Assembly: GCA_019930625.1 (NCBI GenBank)
Contig: CP082844.1
Coordinates: 682,001-746,000 of the forward strand
Direction of reading: 5' to 3'
Length of the DNA stretch: 64,000 nucleotides
Source: Nocardia asteroides
GTDB taxonomy: Bacteria > Actinomycetota > Actinomycetes > Mycobacteriales > Mycobacteriaceae
The stretch's first letter is position 1. Each line of letters starts with the position of its first letter. The position numbers and the translations under genes were made by a program. Positions 1 to 8,407 of the stretch are shown here, piece after piece. The notes under the pieces were generated by a model. It was not told where the DNA came from, made no database searches, and saw nothing but the letters and a program-made list of their open reading frames with translations.

Positions 1-472
1 CATGCCGCATCGCGGTCAGCAGACAGGTCACCACGATGGTGTGGCCCTGCTCCGCGGCGGCGGCCTCGCCCTCGCGGAATCCGGCCAGCGTGTGTTCGAC
101 CACTTCGTCCAGCGTCAGTCCGCGCTCCAGATGCTGTTCGGGAGCGAAGCGCACCTCCGCGTACACGACGCCGTCGGCGGCGAGGTCCTCGGCGCATTCG
201 CGAGCGACCCGGTGCAAGCCCTCCGGAGTCTGCATTACGGCGACGGTGTGCGCGAAGGTCTCCAGATAGCGTTCCAGCGACCCGCTGTCCGCCGCGTCAC
301 GGAACCAGGCCGCCAGCGACGCCTCATCCGTGGCGGGTAGGTCGTCGTAGCCGCTGTGCGCGGCGAGTTCGAGCACCGTCGCGGGCCGCAGGCCACCGTC
401 GAGGTGATCGTGCAGCAGCGCTTTCGGCGCTTGGCGGATCGAGGCGAGAGTCAGAGGCATCGGTCCAGTCAT
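1..472 (-). CDS. add: Adenosine deaminase (N-terminal part, runs off left edge)
   Basis: Hydrolyses adenosine and deoxyadenosine to inosine and deoxyinosine in cytoplasmic purine salvage. Only about 157 N-terminal residues are inside the window. The metal-binding HDHLDG motif is at residues 21-26, followed by typical family segments ([20 protein letters not shown]). The start used is the ATG at 472; a second in-frame ATG lies four codons downstream. It is the last visible gene of a minus-strand salvage group with deoA and cdd, the order found in Mycobacterium. Family assignment is secure; the C-terminal metal ligands cannot be checked here. Confidence 0.93.
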   Translation of the reverse strand, partial: MTGPMPLTLASIRQAPKALLHDHLDGGLRPATVLELAAHSGYDDLPATDEASLAAWFRDAADSGSLERYLETFAHTVAVMQTPEGLHRVARECAEDLAADGVVYAEVRFAPEQHLERGLTLDEVVEHTLAGFREGEAAAAEQGHTIVVTCLLTAMRH

Positions 473-628
473 GTATCGACGGTAGCCGCAGCGCGCCGAA
501 ACGGCAGCCGACTGCGACCGTGGCAACCATCTCGTTGCCCGCCGGATGCGGGCCGGTCCACAACGGGACACCCATCGACCACACAGGCGGCGACTGCGCC
601 CGCCGGAATTTCGCGGCTCGCCAACAGA

Positions 629-1918
629 TCAGGACACGATTCGGTCGAGGATCAGCGGAGCGGGAGCGGACGCGGCACCGGTTTCGATGGTGACAGCGCC
701 GGACAGGGCCGACGTAGCGCCGGTGAAGGCGTCGGGGGTGTCGGTGTGCATGGTCAACAGCGGTTGCCCCGTGGTCACGGTGTCGCCCGGCTTGGCGTGC
801 ATCTCGATGCCCGCGCCGGACTGCACCGGATCGCCTTGTCGTGCCCGGCCCGCGCCGAGGCGCCAGGCGGCGATGCCGACGCTCAGCGCGTCGAGCCGGG
901 TCAGCACACCGTCGGCCTCGGCGCGCACGGTCTCGGTGTGCTTCGCGGTGGGCAGCGGCGCGTCCGGGTCGCCACCCTGGGCGCGGACCATCGCGCGCCA
1001 GTGGTCCATCGCCCGTCCGTCGGCCAGCGCGTCGGCGGGGTCGGCATCGAGCCCGGCCAGCGCGACCATCTCGCGCGCCAAGGCGATGGTCAGCTCGACG
1101 ACGTCCTCGGGACCGCCGCCCGCGAGCACCTCCACCGATTCCGCGACTTCCAGGGCATTGCCCGCCGTGCGGCCGAGGGGGGTGTCCATGGCGGTGAGCA
1201 GCGCGACCGTCCGGACGCCCGCGTCGGTGCCGAGTTCGACCATGGCTGTCGCCAGGTCGCGCGCCCCGTCGAGGGTCTTCAGGAAGGCGCCGGAGCCGAC
1301 CTTGACGTCGAGCAGCAGCGCGGCGGTGCCCTCCGCGATCTTCTTGCTCATGATCGAGCTCGCGATCAGCGGGATCGATTCGACCGTGCCGGTGACGTCG
1401 CGCAAGGCGTAGAGACGCCGGTCCGCGGGTGCGAGATCGGCGCCCGCCGCGCAGATCACCGCGCCGACGGCCGGGTCGGCGAGGATGTCGCGCATCCGCG
1501 GCACCGGCACGTCCGCCTGCCAGCCGGGAATGGATTCCAGCTTGTCCAGGGTTCCGCCGGTATGGCCGAGCCCGCGCCCGGACAATTGCGGCACCGCGGC
1601 GCCGCACGCGGCGACCAGCGGCGCCAGCGGCAGCGTGATCTTGTCACCCACTCCGCCGGTCGAGTGCTTGTCCACGGTGGGGCGCGGCAGGCCGGTCAGG
1701 TCCATGCGCCGCCCGGAGGCGATCATCGCGGCCGTCCACCGCGCCGTCTCGCGCCGCGTCATCCCGCGCCAGACGATCGCCATGGCCAGCGCGGACATCT
1801 GCTCGTCGGCCACCACGCCGCGGGTGAACGCGTCGACCACCCAGTCGATCTGCGCGTCGGACAGTTCTCCCCCGTCGCGCTTGGTCGTGATGATCGAAAC
1901 CGCGTCCAGTGCCGTCAC
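629..1918 (-). CDS. deoA: Thymidine phosphorylase
   Basis: Phosphorolyses thymidine or deoxyuridine to the free base plus 2-deoxyribose-1-phosphate in pyrimidine salvage. The 429-residue length fits the family. The phosphate-binding KHSTGGVGDK is at residues 84-93 and the thymidine/pyrimidine phosphorylase signature SGRGLGHTGGTLDKLESIPG at 113-132. The start is a GTG at 1918 with no strong ribosome binding site. It lies between cdd upstream and add downstream on the same strand, so one salvage transcript is likely. Confidence 0.95.
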   Translation of the reverse strand: MTALDAVSIITTKRDGGELSDAQIDWVVDAFTRGVVADEQMSALAMAIVWRGMTRRETARWTAAMIASGRRMDLTGLPRPTVDKHSTGGVGDKITLPLAPLVAACGAAVPQLSGRGLGHTGGTLDKLESIPGWQADVPVPRMRDILADPAVGAVICAAGADLAPADRRLYALRDVTGTVESIPLIASSIMSKKIAEGTAALLLDVKVGSGAFLKTLDGARDLATAMVELGTDAGVRTVALLTAMDTPLGRTAGNALEVAESVEVLAGGGPEDVVELTIALAREMVALAGLDADPADALADGRAMDHWRAMVRAQGGDPDAPLPTAKHTETVRAEADGVLTRLDALSVGIAAWRLGAGRARQGDPVQSGAGIEMHAKPGDTVTTGQPLLTMHTDTPDAFTGATSALSGAVTIETGAASAPAPLILDRIVS

Positions 1919-2005
1919 GGTCGCCAGTCTGGCACGGGCCGCCGCCGCACCCCGGTTCTCACTGGTGGCATGCGGCCACCGTCGAGGCCGGGAGGCGCAA
2001 GCGGC

Positions 2006-2401
2006 TCACATCTGCCCGGCGTCGAGGTCGTCCGGACCGAACGCATCCGGCAGCAGCGCACGCAACGGCACCGCGCCGCCCTTGTGATCGACCAGGAGCT
2101 CGGCCCCGCCGTGCTCGTAGAGCAATTGCCTGCAGCGGCCACAGGGCATCAGGATCTCGCCACGGGAATCCGTCACCGAGACGGCCACCAGACGTCCCCC
2201 TCCGCTGGAAATCAAGTGACCGATGAGCACACATTCGGCACAGAGGCCCAATCCGTAGGAGACGTTCTCGACGTTGCAGCCGACTACGACCCGGTCACCG
2301 GTGAGCCCCGCGGCGCCGACCGGGAACCGGGAGTAGGGCGCGTAAGCGCGGCCCATCGCCTCGTACGCGCTGGCACGGAGCTTGTTCCAGTCGATGTCCA
2401 T
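2006..2401 (-). CDS. cdd: Cytidine deaminase (small tetrameric type)
   Basis: Deaminates cytidine and deoxycytidine to uridine and deoxyuridine. The 131-residue length matches the small homotetrameric class. The zinc site is all-cysteine: C54 and catalytic E56 in CAEC, then C87 and C90 in PCGRCRQ. NVEN at 43-46 is the nucleoside-binding motif. The ATG at 2401 is chosen because homology begins at MDIDW and a GGAGAGG stands about 9 bases upstream; the longer open frame is arginine-rich and lacks homology. First gene of the cdd-deoA-add group, divergent from the small gene at 2589. Confidence 0.93.
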   Translation of the reverse strand: MDIDWNKLRASAYEAMGRAYAPYSRFPVGAAGLTGDRVVVGCNVENVSYGLGLCAECVLIGHLISSGGGRLVAVSVTDSRGEILMPCGRCRQLLYEHGGAELLVDHKGGAVPLRALLPDAFGPDDLDAGQM

Positions 2402-2588
2402 GGGCGATGCCACCTCTCCGGTCGGTTCAGCGGTTCGACGGGCCGGTCGAACTTCTCGATCGGATCGTCTCAGCCGGCGTGCGTGCGGCAAGGATCGGAG
2501 TGGCCGGCCAGGACGGCACCGCCGACCGTTACGTCCGCTCTCGGCGTGTACCGAGATTTTTGCCGACATCGGCTGGTAAACCTGGTGC

Positions 2589-2765
2589 ATGTCGGATCAG
2601 ACCCGGTTCGCGCGCCTGGCACTGGACCAGGTGGCCGCCGAGCTGGACTCCACAGCCTTTCGCAACGGCTATCTCACCGCCGACCGGATGCGGTTCCTCG
2701 CGATCAAGGTCCGCGACGCGGGCGAGGCGTACGAGAAGGCCGTGCGCTCGGCCGCGTCGGGATAG
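2589..2765 (+). CDS. Small conserved-looking hypothetical protein (58 aa)
   Basis: I do not recognise a named family. The frame starts MSDQTRFARLALDQVAAELD and ends KAVRSAASG, and looks like a soluble helical protein with normal codon use. It starts 188 bases from cdd on the opposite strand and precedes a long gap before sdhC. There is no strong ribosome binding site, and the short -35/-10-like spacing suggests it could be leaderless. Real-gene status rests on amino-acid composition and a clean start and stop. Confidence 0.5.
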   Translation: MSDQTRFARLALDQVAAELDSTAFRNGYLTADRMRFLAIKVRDAGEAYEKAVRSAASG

Positions 2766-3366
2766 ATCGCCTGTCGAATGGGGCCTCGGCTCGGAGCGCG
2801 TTTCGCCGGGACGCGGGTCGAGCCTGTGCGCATCGAACTGCCGGAGGCCGCGGCGCACGGAGAGCACTTCCGCCTCGCGATTGCGAGCGGCCATCCGCCG
2901 TGATTGTCTATTACCGACGAGTAGTTTCAGCCAGGTCGACTGAGACATTCTCCACATTGCAACCGCTCACAATTCGGCCATGGCCACTGAGAGCGGCAGC
3001 GCCGAGGCCAAACCGCCAGTGCGAAGCACAGACATCCGAAATAATTCGAAATGTGCTGTCACGCAGTGGATTACAGTCGAAATCCGCCGCGGGAAACCCT
3101 TCTCGAATCGACCCGTCGACGGCCGCGCGAGGGCCACGACGGAACCCCGCACCCATCAAGAAAGGTAAGCCTAACCCGATCGGGTGTCGCGCAACGCACG
3201 GTACGCCGAATTAGTTCCGCGATTGCTGGGGGATTAGAGTCCAGAACAGATCGGTTCAGGTTCCCCGCGACGGGCCGGAGTACAGCCACCTGGGCATTCG
3301 CCCCCAACGCCGCCGGCGTCGGACCTGCAACCGGGTCCATCAACGACGTTGGAGGCACCGCACTCT
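2766..3366. other. Intergenic region upstream of sdhC
   Basis: No convincing gene is visible. The stretch is locally AT-richer than its neighbours (around 2895-3080) and should hold the sdhCDAB promoter. It contains one candidate DtxR/IdeR iron box, listed separately. Short open frames on either strand lack ribosome binding sites or recognisable composition. Confidence 0.6.
3161..3179. promoter_or_regulatory. Candidate IdeR/DtxR iron box upstream of sdhC
   Basis: The 19 bases around GGTAAGCCTAACC resemble the actinobacterial IdeR box TTAGGTTAGGCTAACCTAA, with about 14 of 19 positions agreeing and the central GGT-AGCCTAACC core mostly intact. It lies 187 bases before the sdhC start. Iron control of a heme and Fe-S enzyme complex would be logical, but the site is imperfect and no transcript start is known. 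Confidence 0.4.
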
Positions 3367-3765
3367 ATGACCACGATTGAAGCTCCGGCCCAGCCGAAGC
3401 GGAAGACGCTGTACCGAGGCGACCCCGGAATGTGGTCGTGGGCGCTGCACCGGATCACCGGTGTCACCATCTTCTTCTTCCTCTTCGTCCACGTGCTGGA
3501 CACCGCTTTGGTGCGCGTGAGCCCGGATACCTACAACGAGGCGATCGAGACCTACAAGACGCCCATCGTGGCGTTGATGGAGATGGGCCTGGTCGTCGTC
3601 GTCCTGTTCCACGCGCTCAACGGCGTCCGCGTGATCCTCGTGGACTTCTGGTCCAAGGGCCCGAAGTACCAGCGCCTGATGCTCTGGATCATCCTCGCGA
3701 TCTGGTTCCTGCTGTCCGTTCCGGCGGTCGGGCGCCAGTTCTTCTACTTGTTCACGGAGCACTGA
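3367..3765 (+). CDS. sdhC: Succinate dehydrogenase cytochrome b556 subunit
   Basis: Membrane anchor subunit that, with SdhD, holds heme b and the quinone site of complex II. The 132 residues contain the conserved RGDPGMWSWALHRITG near the N-terminus and three membrane segments at about 30-50, 70-94 and 105-125; LFHALNG in the second carries a candidate heme-ligand His. The ATG at 3367 follows GGAGG by 11 bases; an upstream TTG would place the Shine-Dalgarno inside the gene. First gene of sdhCDAB, with sdhD starting 2 bases after its stop. Confidence 0.93.
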   Translation: MTTIEAPAQPKRKTLYRGDPGMWSWALHRITGVTIFFFLFVHVLDTALVRVSPDTYNEAIETYKTPIVALMEMGLVVVVLFHALNGVRVILVDFWSKGPKYQRLMLWIILAIWFLLSVPAVGRQFFYLFTEH

Positions 3766-3767
3766 AG

Positions 3768-4199
3768 ATGAGCGCACCTGTTCTCGGTAAGTCCTACGAC
3801 CGTCCGGCCAGCCTGGATCTGCCCCGCTCGCCGCGCGCGCACTCGAGCAACAACTTCGAGAAGTACGCCTGGCTGTTCATGCGCTTCTCCGGCCTGCTGC
3901 TGATCGTGCTGGTGCTCGGCCACATGACGATCATGCTGCTGCTCGACGGCGGCGTGAAGCGACTGAACTTCGCCTTCGTCGCCGGTCGCTGGTCCAGCCC
4001 GTTCTGGCAGTTCTGGGACCTGAGCATGTTGTGGCTGGCCCAGCTGCACGGCGGCAACGGTCTGCGCACCGTCATCGACGACTACTCCCGCAAGGACTCG
4101 ACCCGGTTCTGGCTCAAGACCCTGCTGGCCATCTCGATGATCCTGATCATGGGCGTGGGCACCTACGTCATCTTCACCTTCGACCCCAACATCAGTTAG
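3768..4199 (+). CDS. sdhD: Succinate dehydrogenase hydrophobic membrane anchor subunit
   Basis: Second membrane anchor of succinate dehydrogenase; 143 residues with three predicted membrane spans (about 48-70, 85-105 and 120-138). The segment FMRFSGLLLIVLVLGHM carries the family-typical Arg/Ser quinone-side residues and a His near a likely heme site. It starts immediately after sdhC and is followed 16 bases later by sdhA, so the subunits are co-expressed. The order C-D-A-B is the actinobacterial one. Confidence 0.92.
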   Translation: MSAPVLGKSYDRPASLDLPRSPRAHSSNNFEKYAWLFMRFSGLLLIVLVLGHMTIMLLLDGGVKRLNFAFVAGRWSSPFWQFWDLSMLWLAQLHGGNGLRTVIDDYSRKDSTRFWLKTLLAISMILIMGVGTYVIFTFDPNIS

Positions 4200-4215
4200 G
4201 AACAGGCCCCCTCGC

Positions 4216-6015
4216 ATGAGTGAGCGCAGCGAACGAACCATCGGGACCGGGGAAGCTCGTCCTGTCCAGGAGCACCGCTACGACGTCGTCATCGTCGGCG
4301 CGGGTGGCGCGGGCATGCGCGCCGCGATCGAGGCCGGCCCGCGGGTTCGGACGGCGGTGCTGACCAAGCTGTACCCGACCCGCAGCCACACCGGCGCGGC
4401 CCAGGGCGGCATGTGCGCCGCGCTGGCCAACGTCGAAGAGGACAACTGGGAATGGCACACCTTCGACACCGTCAAGGGTGGTGACTACCTCGTCGACCAG
4501 GACGCCGCGGAGATCATGGCCAAAGAGGCCATCGACGCGGTGCTCGACCTCGAGAAGATGGGCCTGCCGTTCAACCGGACGCCCGAAGGCAAGATCGACC
4601 AGCGTCGCTTCGGCGGACACACCCGCGATCACGGCAAGGCTCCCGTCCGCCGCGCGTGCTACGCCGCCGACCGCACCGGCCACATGATCCTGCAGACGCT
4701 GTACCAGAACTGCGTCAAGCACGACGTGGAGTTCTTCAACGAGTTCTACGTGCTGGACCTGGTGCTCACCGAGACCGATCGCGGTCCGGTCGCCACCGGC
4801 GTGGTCGCCTACGAGCTGGCCACCGGCGAGATCCACGTCTTCCACGCCAAGTCGATCGTGTTCGCCACCGGCGGCTCGGGCCGGATGTACAAGACCACCT
4901 CGAACGCGCACACCTTGACCGGTGACGGCATGGCGATCGTGTTCCGCAAGGGCCTGCCGCTGGAGGACATGGAGTTCCACCAGTTCCACCCGACAGGTCT
5001 GGCCGGCCTGGGCATCCTGATCTCCGAGGCCGTCCGCGGCGAGGGCGGCATCCTGCGCAACGCCGACGGCGAGCGGTTCATGGAGCGATACGCCCCCACC
5101 ATCAAGGACCTCGCGCCGCGCGACATCGTCGCCCGCTCGATGGTGCTGGAGGTGTTGGAGGGCCGCGGCGCGGGACCGAACAAGGACTACGTCTACATCG
5201 ACGTCACCCACCTCGGCGAGGACGTGCTCGAGGAGAAGCTGCCCGACATCACCGAGTTCTCCCGTACCTACCTGGGTGTGGACCCGGTGAAGGAACTGGT
5301 GCCGGTGTTCCCGACCTGTCACTACGTGATGGGCGGCATCCCGACCCGCATCCGCGGCGAGGTGCTGCGCAACAACAGCGACATCGTCCCCGGCCTCTAC
5401 GCCGCGGGCGAGTGCGCGTGTGTCTCGGTGCACGGCGCCAACCGTCTGGGCACCAACTCGCTGCTGGACATCAACGTGTTCGGCCGCCGCGCGGGCATCG
5501 CGGCCGCGGAGTACGCGCAGCGCAGCGAGTTCGTCGAAATGCCGGAGAACCCGGCGCAGATGGTGCAGGACTGGCTGACCCAGCTGCTGAGCGAGCACGG
5601 CGACGAGCGGGTGGCCGACATCCGCACCGAGCTGCAGCGGTCGATGGACAACAACGCCTCGGTGTTCCGCACCGAGGACACGCTCAAGCAGGCGCTCACC
5701 GACATCCACGCGCTCAAGGAGCGCTACGCGCGCATCACCGTGCAGGACAAGGGCAAGCGCTACAACAGCGACCTGCTCGAGGCCGTCGAGCTCGGCTTCC
5801 TGCTCGAGCTGGCCGAGGTCACCGTGGTGGGTGCGCTCAACCGCAAGGAATCGCGCGGCGGCCACGCTCGCGAGGACTACCCGGACCGCGACGACGTGAA
5901 CTTCATGCGGCACACGATGGCCTACAAGGAGGGCTCGGATCTCCTTTCGGACATCCGCCTGGACTTCAAGCCGGTGGTGCAGACCCGTTACGAGCCGATG
6001 GAGCGTAAGTACTGA
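4216..6015 (+). CDS. sdhA: Succinate dehydrogenase flavoprotein subunit
   Basis: Catalytic subunit oxidising succinate to fumarate at a covalently bound FAD. Visible are the dinucleotide fold VVIVGAGGAGMRAAIEAG, the flavinylation region RSHTGAAQGG, the substrate site HQFHPTGLAGLG, and the FAD-binding GANRLGTNSLLDINVFGRRA. The 599 residues match mycobacterial SdhA closely to the end (YEPMERKY). The first 15 codons (MSERSERTIG...) are not conserved and resemble a dispersed actinobacterial repeat; homology begins at EHRYDVV, so the true start could be debated. Its stop overlaps the sdhB start by one base. Confidence 0.96.
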   Translation: MSERSERTIGTGEARPVQEHRYDVVIVGAGGAGMRAAIEAGPRVRTAVLTKLYPTRSHTGAAQGGMCAALANVEEDNWEWHTFDTVKGGDYLVDQDAAEIMAKEAIDAVLDLEKMGLPFNRTPEGKIDQRRFGGHTRDHGKAPVRRACYAADRTGHMILQTLYQNCVKHDVEFFNEFYVLDLVLTETDRGPVATGVVAYELATGEIHVFHAKSIVFATGGSGRMYKTTSNAHTLTGDGMAIVFRKGLPLEDMEFHQFHPTGLAGLGILISEAVRGEGGILRNADGERFMERYAPTIKDLAPRDIVARSMVLEVLEGRGAGPNKDYVYIDVTHLGEDVLEEKLPDITEFSRTYLGVDPVKELVPVFPTCHYVMGGIPTRIRGEVLRNNSDIVPGLYAAGECACVSVHGANRLGTNSLLDINVFGRRAGIAAAEYAQRSEFVEMPENPAQMVQDWLTQLLSEHGDERVADIRTELQRSMDNNASVFRTEDTLKQALTDIHALKERYARITVQDKGKRYNSDLLEAVELGFLLELAEVTVVGALNRKESRGGHAREDYPDRDDVNFMRHTMAYKEGSDLLSDIRLDFKPVVQTRYEPMERKY

Positions 6016-6788
6016 TGACTGCTGTTGCCGAAGCACCCTCTTCGCAGAAGCCCGCTCCGGTCCCCGAGGGCTCGGTGATGATCACCGTCAAGGTGGCCCG
6101 GTTCAACCCGGAGGACGACAAGGGCGCGCACTGGGAGTCCTTCCAGGTGCCGGTCCTGTCGACCGACCGCTTCCTGAACGTGCTGATCTACATCAAGTCC
6201 TACCTGGACGGCACGCTCACCTTCCGCCGTTCCTGCGCGCACGGCGTCTGCGGTTCCGACGCCATGCGGATCAACGGCGTCAACCGGCTGGCCTGCAAGG
6301 TGCTGATGAAGGACATGCTGCCCAAGGGCGGCAAGTCGATCACCGTCACCGTCGAGCCGATCCGCGGCCTGCCCGTGGAGAAGGACCTCGTGGTGAACAT
6401 GGAGCCGTTCTTCGACGCGTTCCGCGCGGTGAAGCCGTACCTGATCACCACGGGTAACGAGCCCACCCGCGAGCGCATCCAGAGCCAGGCCGACCGCGCC
6501 CGGTTCGACGACACCACCAAGTGCATCCTGTGCGCCTGCTGCACCACCTCCTGCCCCGTGTACTGGAGCGACGGCAGCTACTTCGGCCCGGCCGCGATCG
6601 TGAACGCCCACCGCTTCATCTTCGACAGCCGCGACGAAGCCGCCCGCGAGCGCCTCGACATCCTCAACGACGTCGAAGGCGTCTGGCGCTGCCGCACCAC
6701 CTTCAACTGCACCGACGCCTGCCCCCGCGGCATCGAGGTCACCAAGGCCATCCAAGAAGTCAAGCGAGCCCTGCTCTTCACTCGCTGA
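6015..6788 (+). CDS. sdhB: Succinate dehydrogenase iron-sulfur subunit
   Basis: Transfers electrons from FAD to quinone through 2Fe-2S, 4Fe-4S and 3Fe-4S clusters. The plant-ferredoxin-type cysteines lie in RRSCAHGVCGSDAMRINGV and the following RLAC; the C-terminal clusters lie in CILCACCTTSCPVYW and CTDACPRG. 257 residues, normal length. The start codon overlaps the sdhA stop (TGATG), implying translational coupling. A strong hairpin terminator follows 21 bases after the stop. Confidence 0.96.
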   Translation: MTAVAEAPSSQKPAPVPEGSVMITVKVARFNPEDDKGAHWESFQVPVLSTDRFLNVLIYIKSYLDGTLTFRRSCAHGVCGSDAMRINGVNRLACKVLMKDMLPKGGKSITVTVEPIRGLPVEKDLVVNMEPFFDAFRAVKPYLITTGNEPTRERIQSQADRARFDDTTKCILCACCTTSCPVYWSDGSYFGPAAIVNAHRFIFDSRDEAARERLDILNDVEGVWRCRTTFNCTDACPRGIEVTKAIQEVKRALLFTR

Positions 6789-6809
6789 CCTCCCGGCACA
6801 GCCGAAAAC

Positions 6810-6847
6810 CGAAGGCCGCCTTCATCACCCGATGAAGGCGGCCTTCG
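6810..6847. terminator. Bidirectional intrinsic terminator between sdhB and radC
   Basis: A perfect 16-bp inverted repeat (CGAAGGCCGCCTTCAT and its complement) encloses a 6-base loop. It sits between the convergent sdh operon and radC and can end transcription from both sides; no long T tract follows, as is usual in this group. Confidence 0.85.
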
Positions 6848-6918
6848 CCGTCCAGCTCAGCGAGTGGTGGACCCCCGTTTCGGTGCCATCAAGTGAATGT
6901 TGCGTTCAAGGGCCGCAT

Positions 6919-7596
6919 TCAAGGGCTCGGAAACCCCGGGGCGCTGGCCCACTTCTCCCCTGCGATCACCACGTGGTCGAGGAAGCGAAGGCCTACGGTG
7001 TGGGCGGCCTCGGTGAGGAGGGTGGTGGTGCGGCGGTCGTCGGGGCTGGGGGTGGGGTCGCCGGAGGGGTGGTTGTGCACGATGGCGAAGGCTCGGCCGT
7101 CGTGGCGCAGGACGGTGTTCAGGATTTCGCGGACCGGGACGGCGACCTGGTCGATCGCGCCTTCGGCGACGAAGACCTTTTGGCGCAGGCGGTTCTGCGC
7201 ATCGCAGACCAGGACGAGCAGGCGCTCGACGCGCGCGCCCGCGAACTGGGGACGGGCGGCGGCGGCCACGTCGGCGGAACTGGTCAGCCGAATCGACGTG
7301 TCCGGCCTGCCGCGCGCTCGAGCGCCGAGGTGGAACGCAGCGATGATCGCGGCGGCCTTGGCCACGCCGATGCCGGCCCGGCGCGACAGCTCCTCCGGAC
7401 GCGCCGACGCCAGCCCGGCGAGCCCGCCGTGCTCGACCAGCAACTCCACCGCCAGGTCCAACGCGCTCGCACCGCGTCTGCCCTGCCGCAGCAGCAGCGC
7501 GAGCAACTCCGCGTCGCTCAGCGCATGCGGGCCCAGCGCCAGCAACCGTTCACGCGGCCGCTGCGCTACCGGCACGTCGACTAGAGAGACCGCCAT
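6919..7596 (-). CDS. radC: RadC-family JAB/MPN domain protein
   Basis: RadC proteins pair an N-terminal helix-hairpin-helix region with a C-terminal JAB/MPN metalloprotease-like domain; their cellular role is unsettled. Here the HhH part is RPRERLLALGPHALSDAELL through RRAGIGVAKAAAIIAA and the JAMM motif is VHNHPSGDPTPSPDD. 225 residues with the ATG at 7596, which has GGGAG about 5 bases upstream; a start 20 codons earlier is poorly supported. It converges on the sdh operon through the shared terminator. Confidence 0.92.
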   Translation of the reverse strand: MAVSLVDVPVAQRPRERLLALGPHALSDAELLALLLRQGRRGASALDLAVELLVEHGGLAGLASARPEELSRRAGIGVAKAAAIIAAFHLGARARGRPDTSIRLTSSADVAAAARPQFAGARVERLLVLVCDAQNRLRQKVFVAEGAIDQVAVPVREILNTVLRHDGRAFAIVHNHPSGDPTPSPDDRRTTTLLTEAAHTVGLRFLDHVVIAGEKWASAPGFPSP

Positions 7597-7768
7597 GACT
7601 CCCACCCCTCGCCTCACGCCAACAGTGTCCGGGATTCTGCCAGCGGCCACCGACACTTCGTATGCCCGCCCGTCCGCAGCGCCACCACCCCGCTGCCCAG
7701 CGCGCCATATGCTGGCAGATGTGCGGTTCGGTCACCGAGTCGGTCGCGAACTGGGGAGTTGATGGGCG

Positions 7769-8068
7769 ATGTGGTACCTGAAGGCGCAATGGCACCACGA
7801 CTTCGACGACGAGCCGGTCGAGTTGTTCAGTGAGATCGGTGACGACGGCTTCGAGGTGCGCAAGGTCGAGGTGTTCCGCGACGGCCACAGCGACTGGGCC
7901 GACGCGGATCGCGCCACCGGCACGACCGAACTCGGGCAGATCCCCGTTCCGACGTTGGACGAGATCAATGCCGAGACCGAGTTCACCGCACTTCAGATCG
8001 ACGCTCACGAGTTCGAGACCGTCTGGCTGCGGGCTCACGACGAGCAGCGGCCCGCGTCTTCCAACTAG
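7769..8068 (+). CDS. DUF6881-like conserved hypothetical protein
   Basis: 99-residue acidic protein beginning MWYLKAQWHHDFDDEPVELF with FEVRKVEVFRDG in the middle, the pattern of the small DUF6881 family. No function is established. A GGGGAG lies about 10 bases before the ATG. It stands alone, divergent from radC and convergent with the antitoxin-like gene at 8102. Similar proteins often appear as single genes or near toxin and immunity loci, but nothing here shows such a role. Confidence 0.75.
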   Translation: MWYLKAQWHHDFDDEPVELFSEIGDDGFEVRKVEVFRDGHSDWADADRATGTTELGQIPVPTLDEINAETEFTALQIDAHEFETVWLRAHDEQRPASSN

Positions 8069-8101
8069 CCGACCGTTCCGAAGGGCGTCGAGCGGAGCCG
8101 C

Positions 8102-8299
8102 CTAGCGGTCCGCCCCGGCGACGTCGTGTAGTCCGACGAATACTTTGGCGGCGAGCCTTTCCAGATTGTGCAGCTGGCGCTCGTGCACAACGATCCGGCG
8201 CAGGGCCTCGTTGATGGTGGCATCGCTGGTCGACGTGCCCATGATGGCGGCGGCCGCGGCGAGCAAGTTCTGGTCGAGATCGATCCGCACGGATTTCAT
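8102..8299 (-). CDS. Orphan VapB-family (DUF2191) antitoxin
   Basis: 65 residues with the VapB/DUF2191 layout: an N-terminal ribbon (MKSVRIDLDQNLLAAAAAIM), then TSTSDATINEALRRIVV, then a charged C-terminal tail that would wrap a PIN toxin. AAGGAGG about 4 bases before the ATG supports the start. A VapC toxin would be expected immediately downstream, but only 33 bases remain before the oppositely oriented DUF6881-like gene. It is therefore solitary: perhaps a remnant, a regulator acting elsewhere, or paired in trans. Confidence 0.8.
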   Translation of the reverse strand: MKSVRIDLDQNLLAAAAAIMGTSTSDATINEALRRIVVHERQLHNLERLAAKVFVGLHDVAGADR

Positions 8300-8378
8300 G
8301 CGCCCTCCTTCATACTTTCGCCATCTTGCGCCATAGCGCCCGCTCATGTCCGGCAAATCACGAACTCCAGGCTTGCAT

Positions 8379-8399
8379 CTATACCCTACGGGGGTATAG
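8379..8399 (+). promoter_or_regulatory. CsoR/RcnR-like operator inside a leaderless promoter
   Basis: Inverted repeat CTATACCC-N5-GGGTATAG, the ATACCC...GGGTAT form of CsoR-family metal-sensor operators. It sits between a -35-like TTGCAT (8373-8378) and includes most of a -10-like TATAGT (8395-8400). The ATG follows 8 bases after the -10, so the transcript is probably leaderless. A bound tetrameric repressor would block polymerase. No csoR gene is within this window. Confidence 0.7.
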
Positions 8400-8407
8400 T
8401 TCCAGGC

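Noticed and set aside
2779..2901. Short plus-strand frame after the 58-aa gene
   Set aside because: No ribosome binding site and no conserved-looking composition; could equally be chance in GC-rich DNA.
356..3214. Very long plus-strand open frame across deoA and cdd
   Set aside because: Runs antisense through two well-supported genes and into non-coding DNA; Arg/Gly/Ala-rich, no motif.
4192..6036. 614-codon open frame antisense to sdhA
   Set aside because: Composition is Val/His/Arg-rich and mirrors sdhA codon structure; no start signal or homology.
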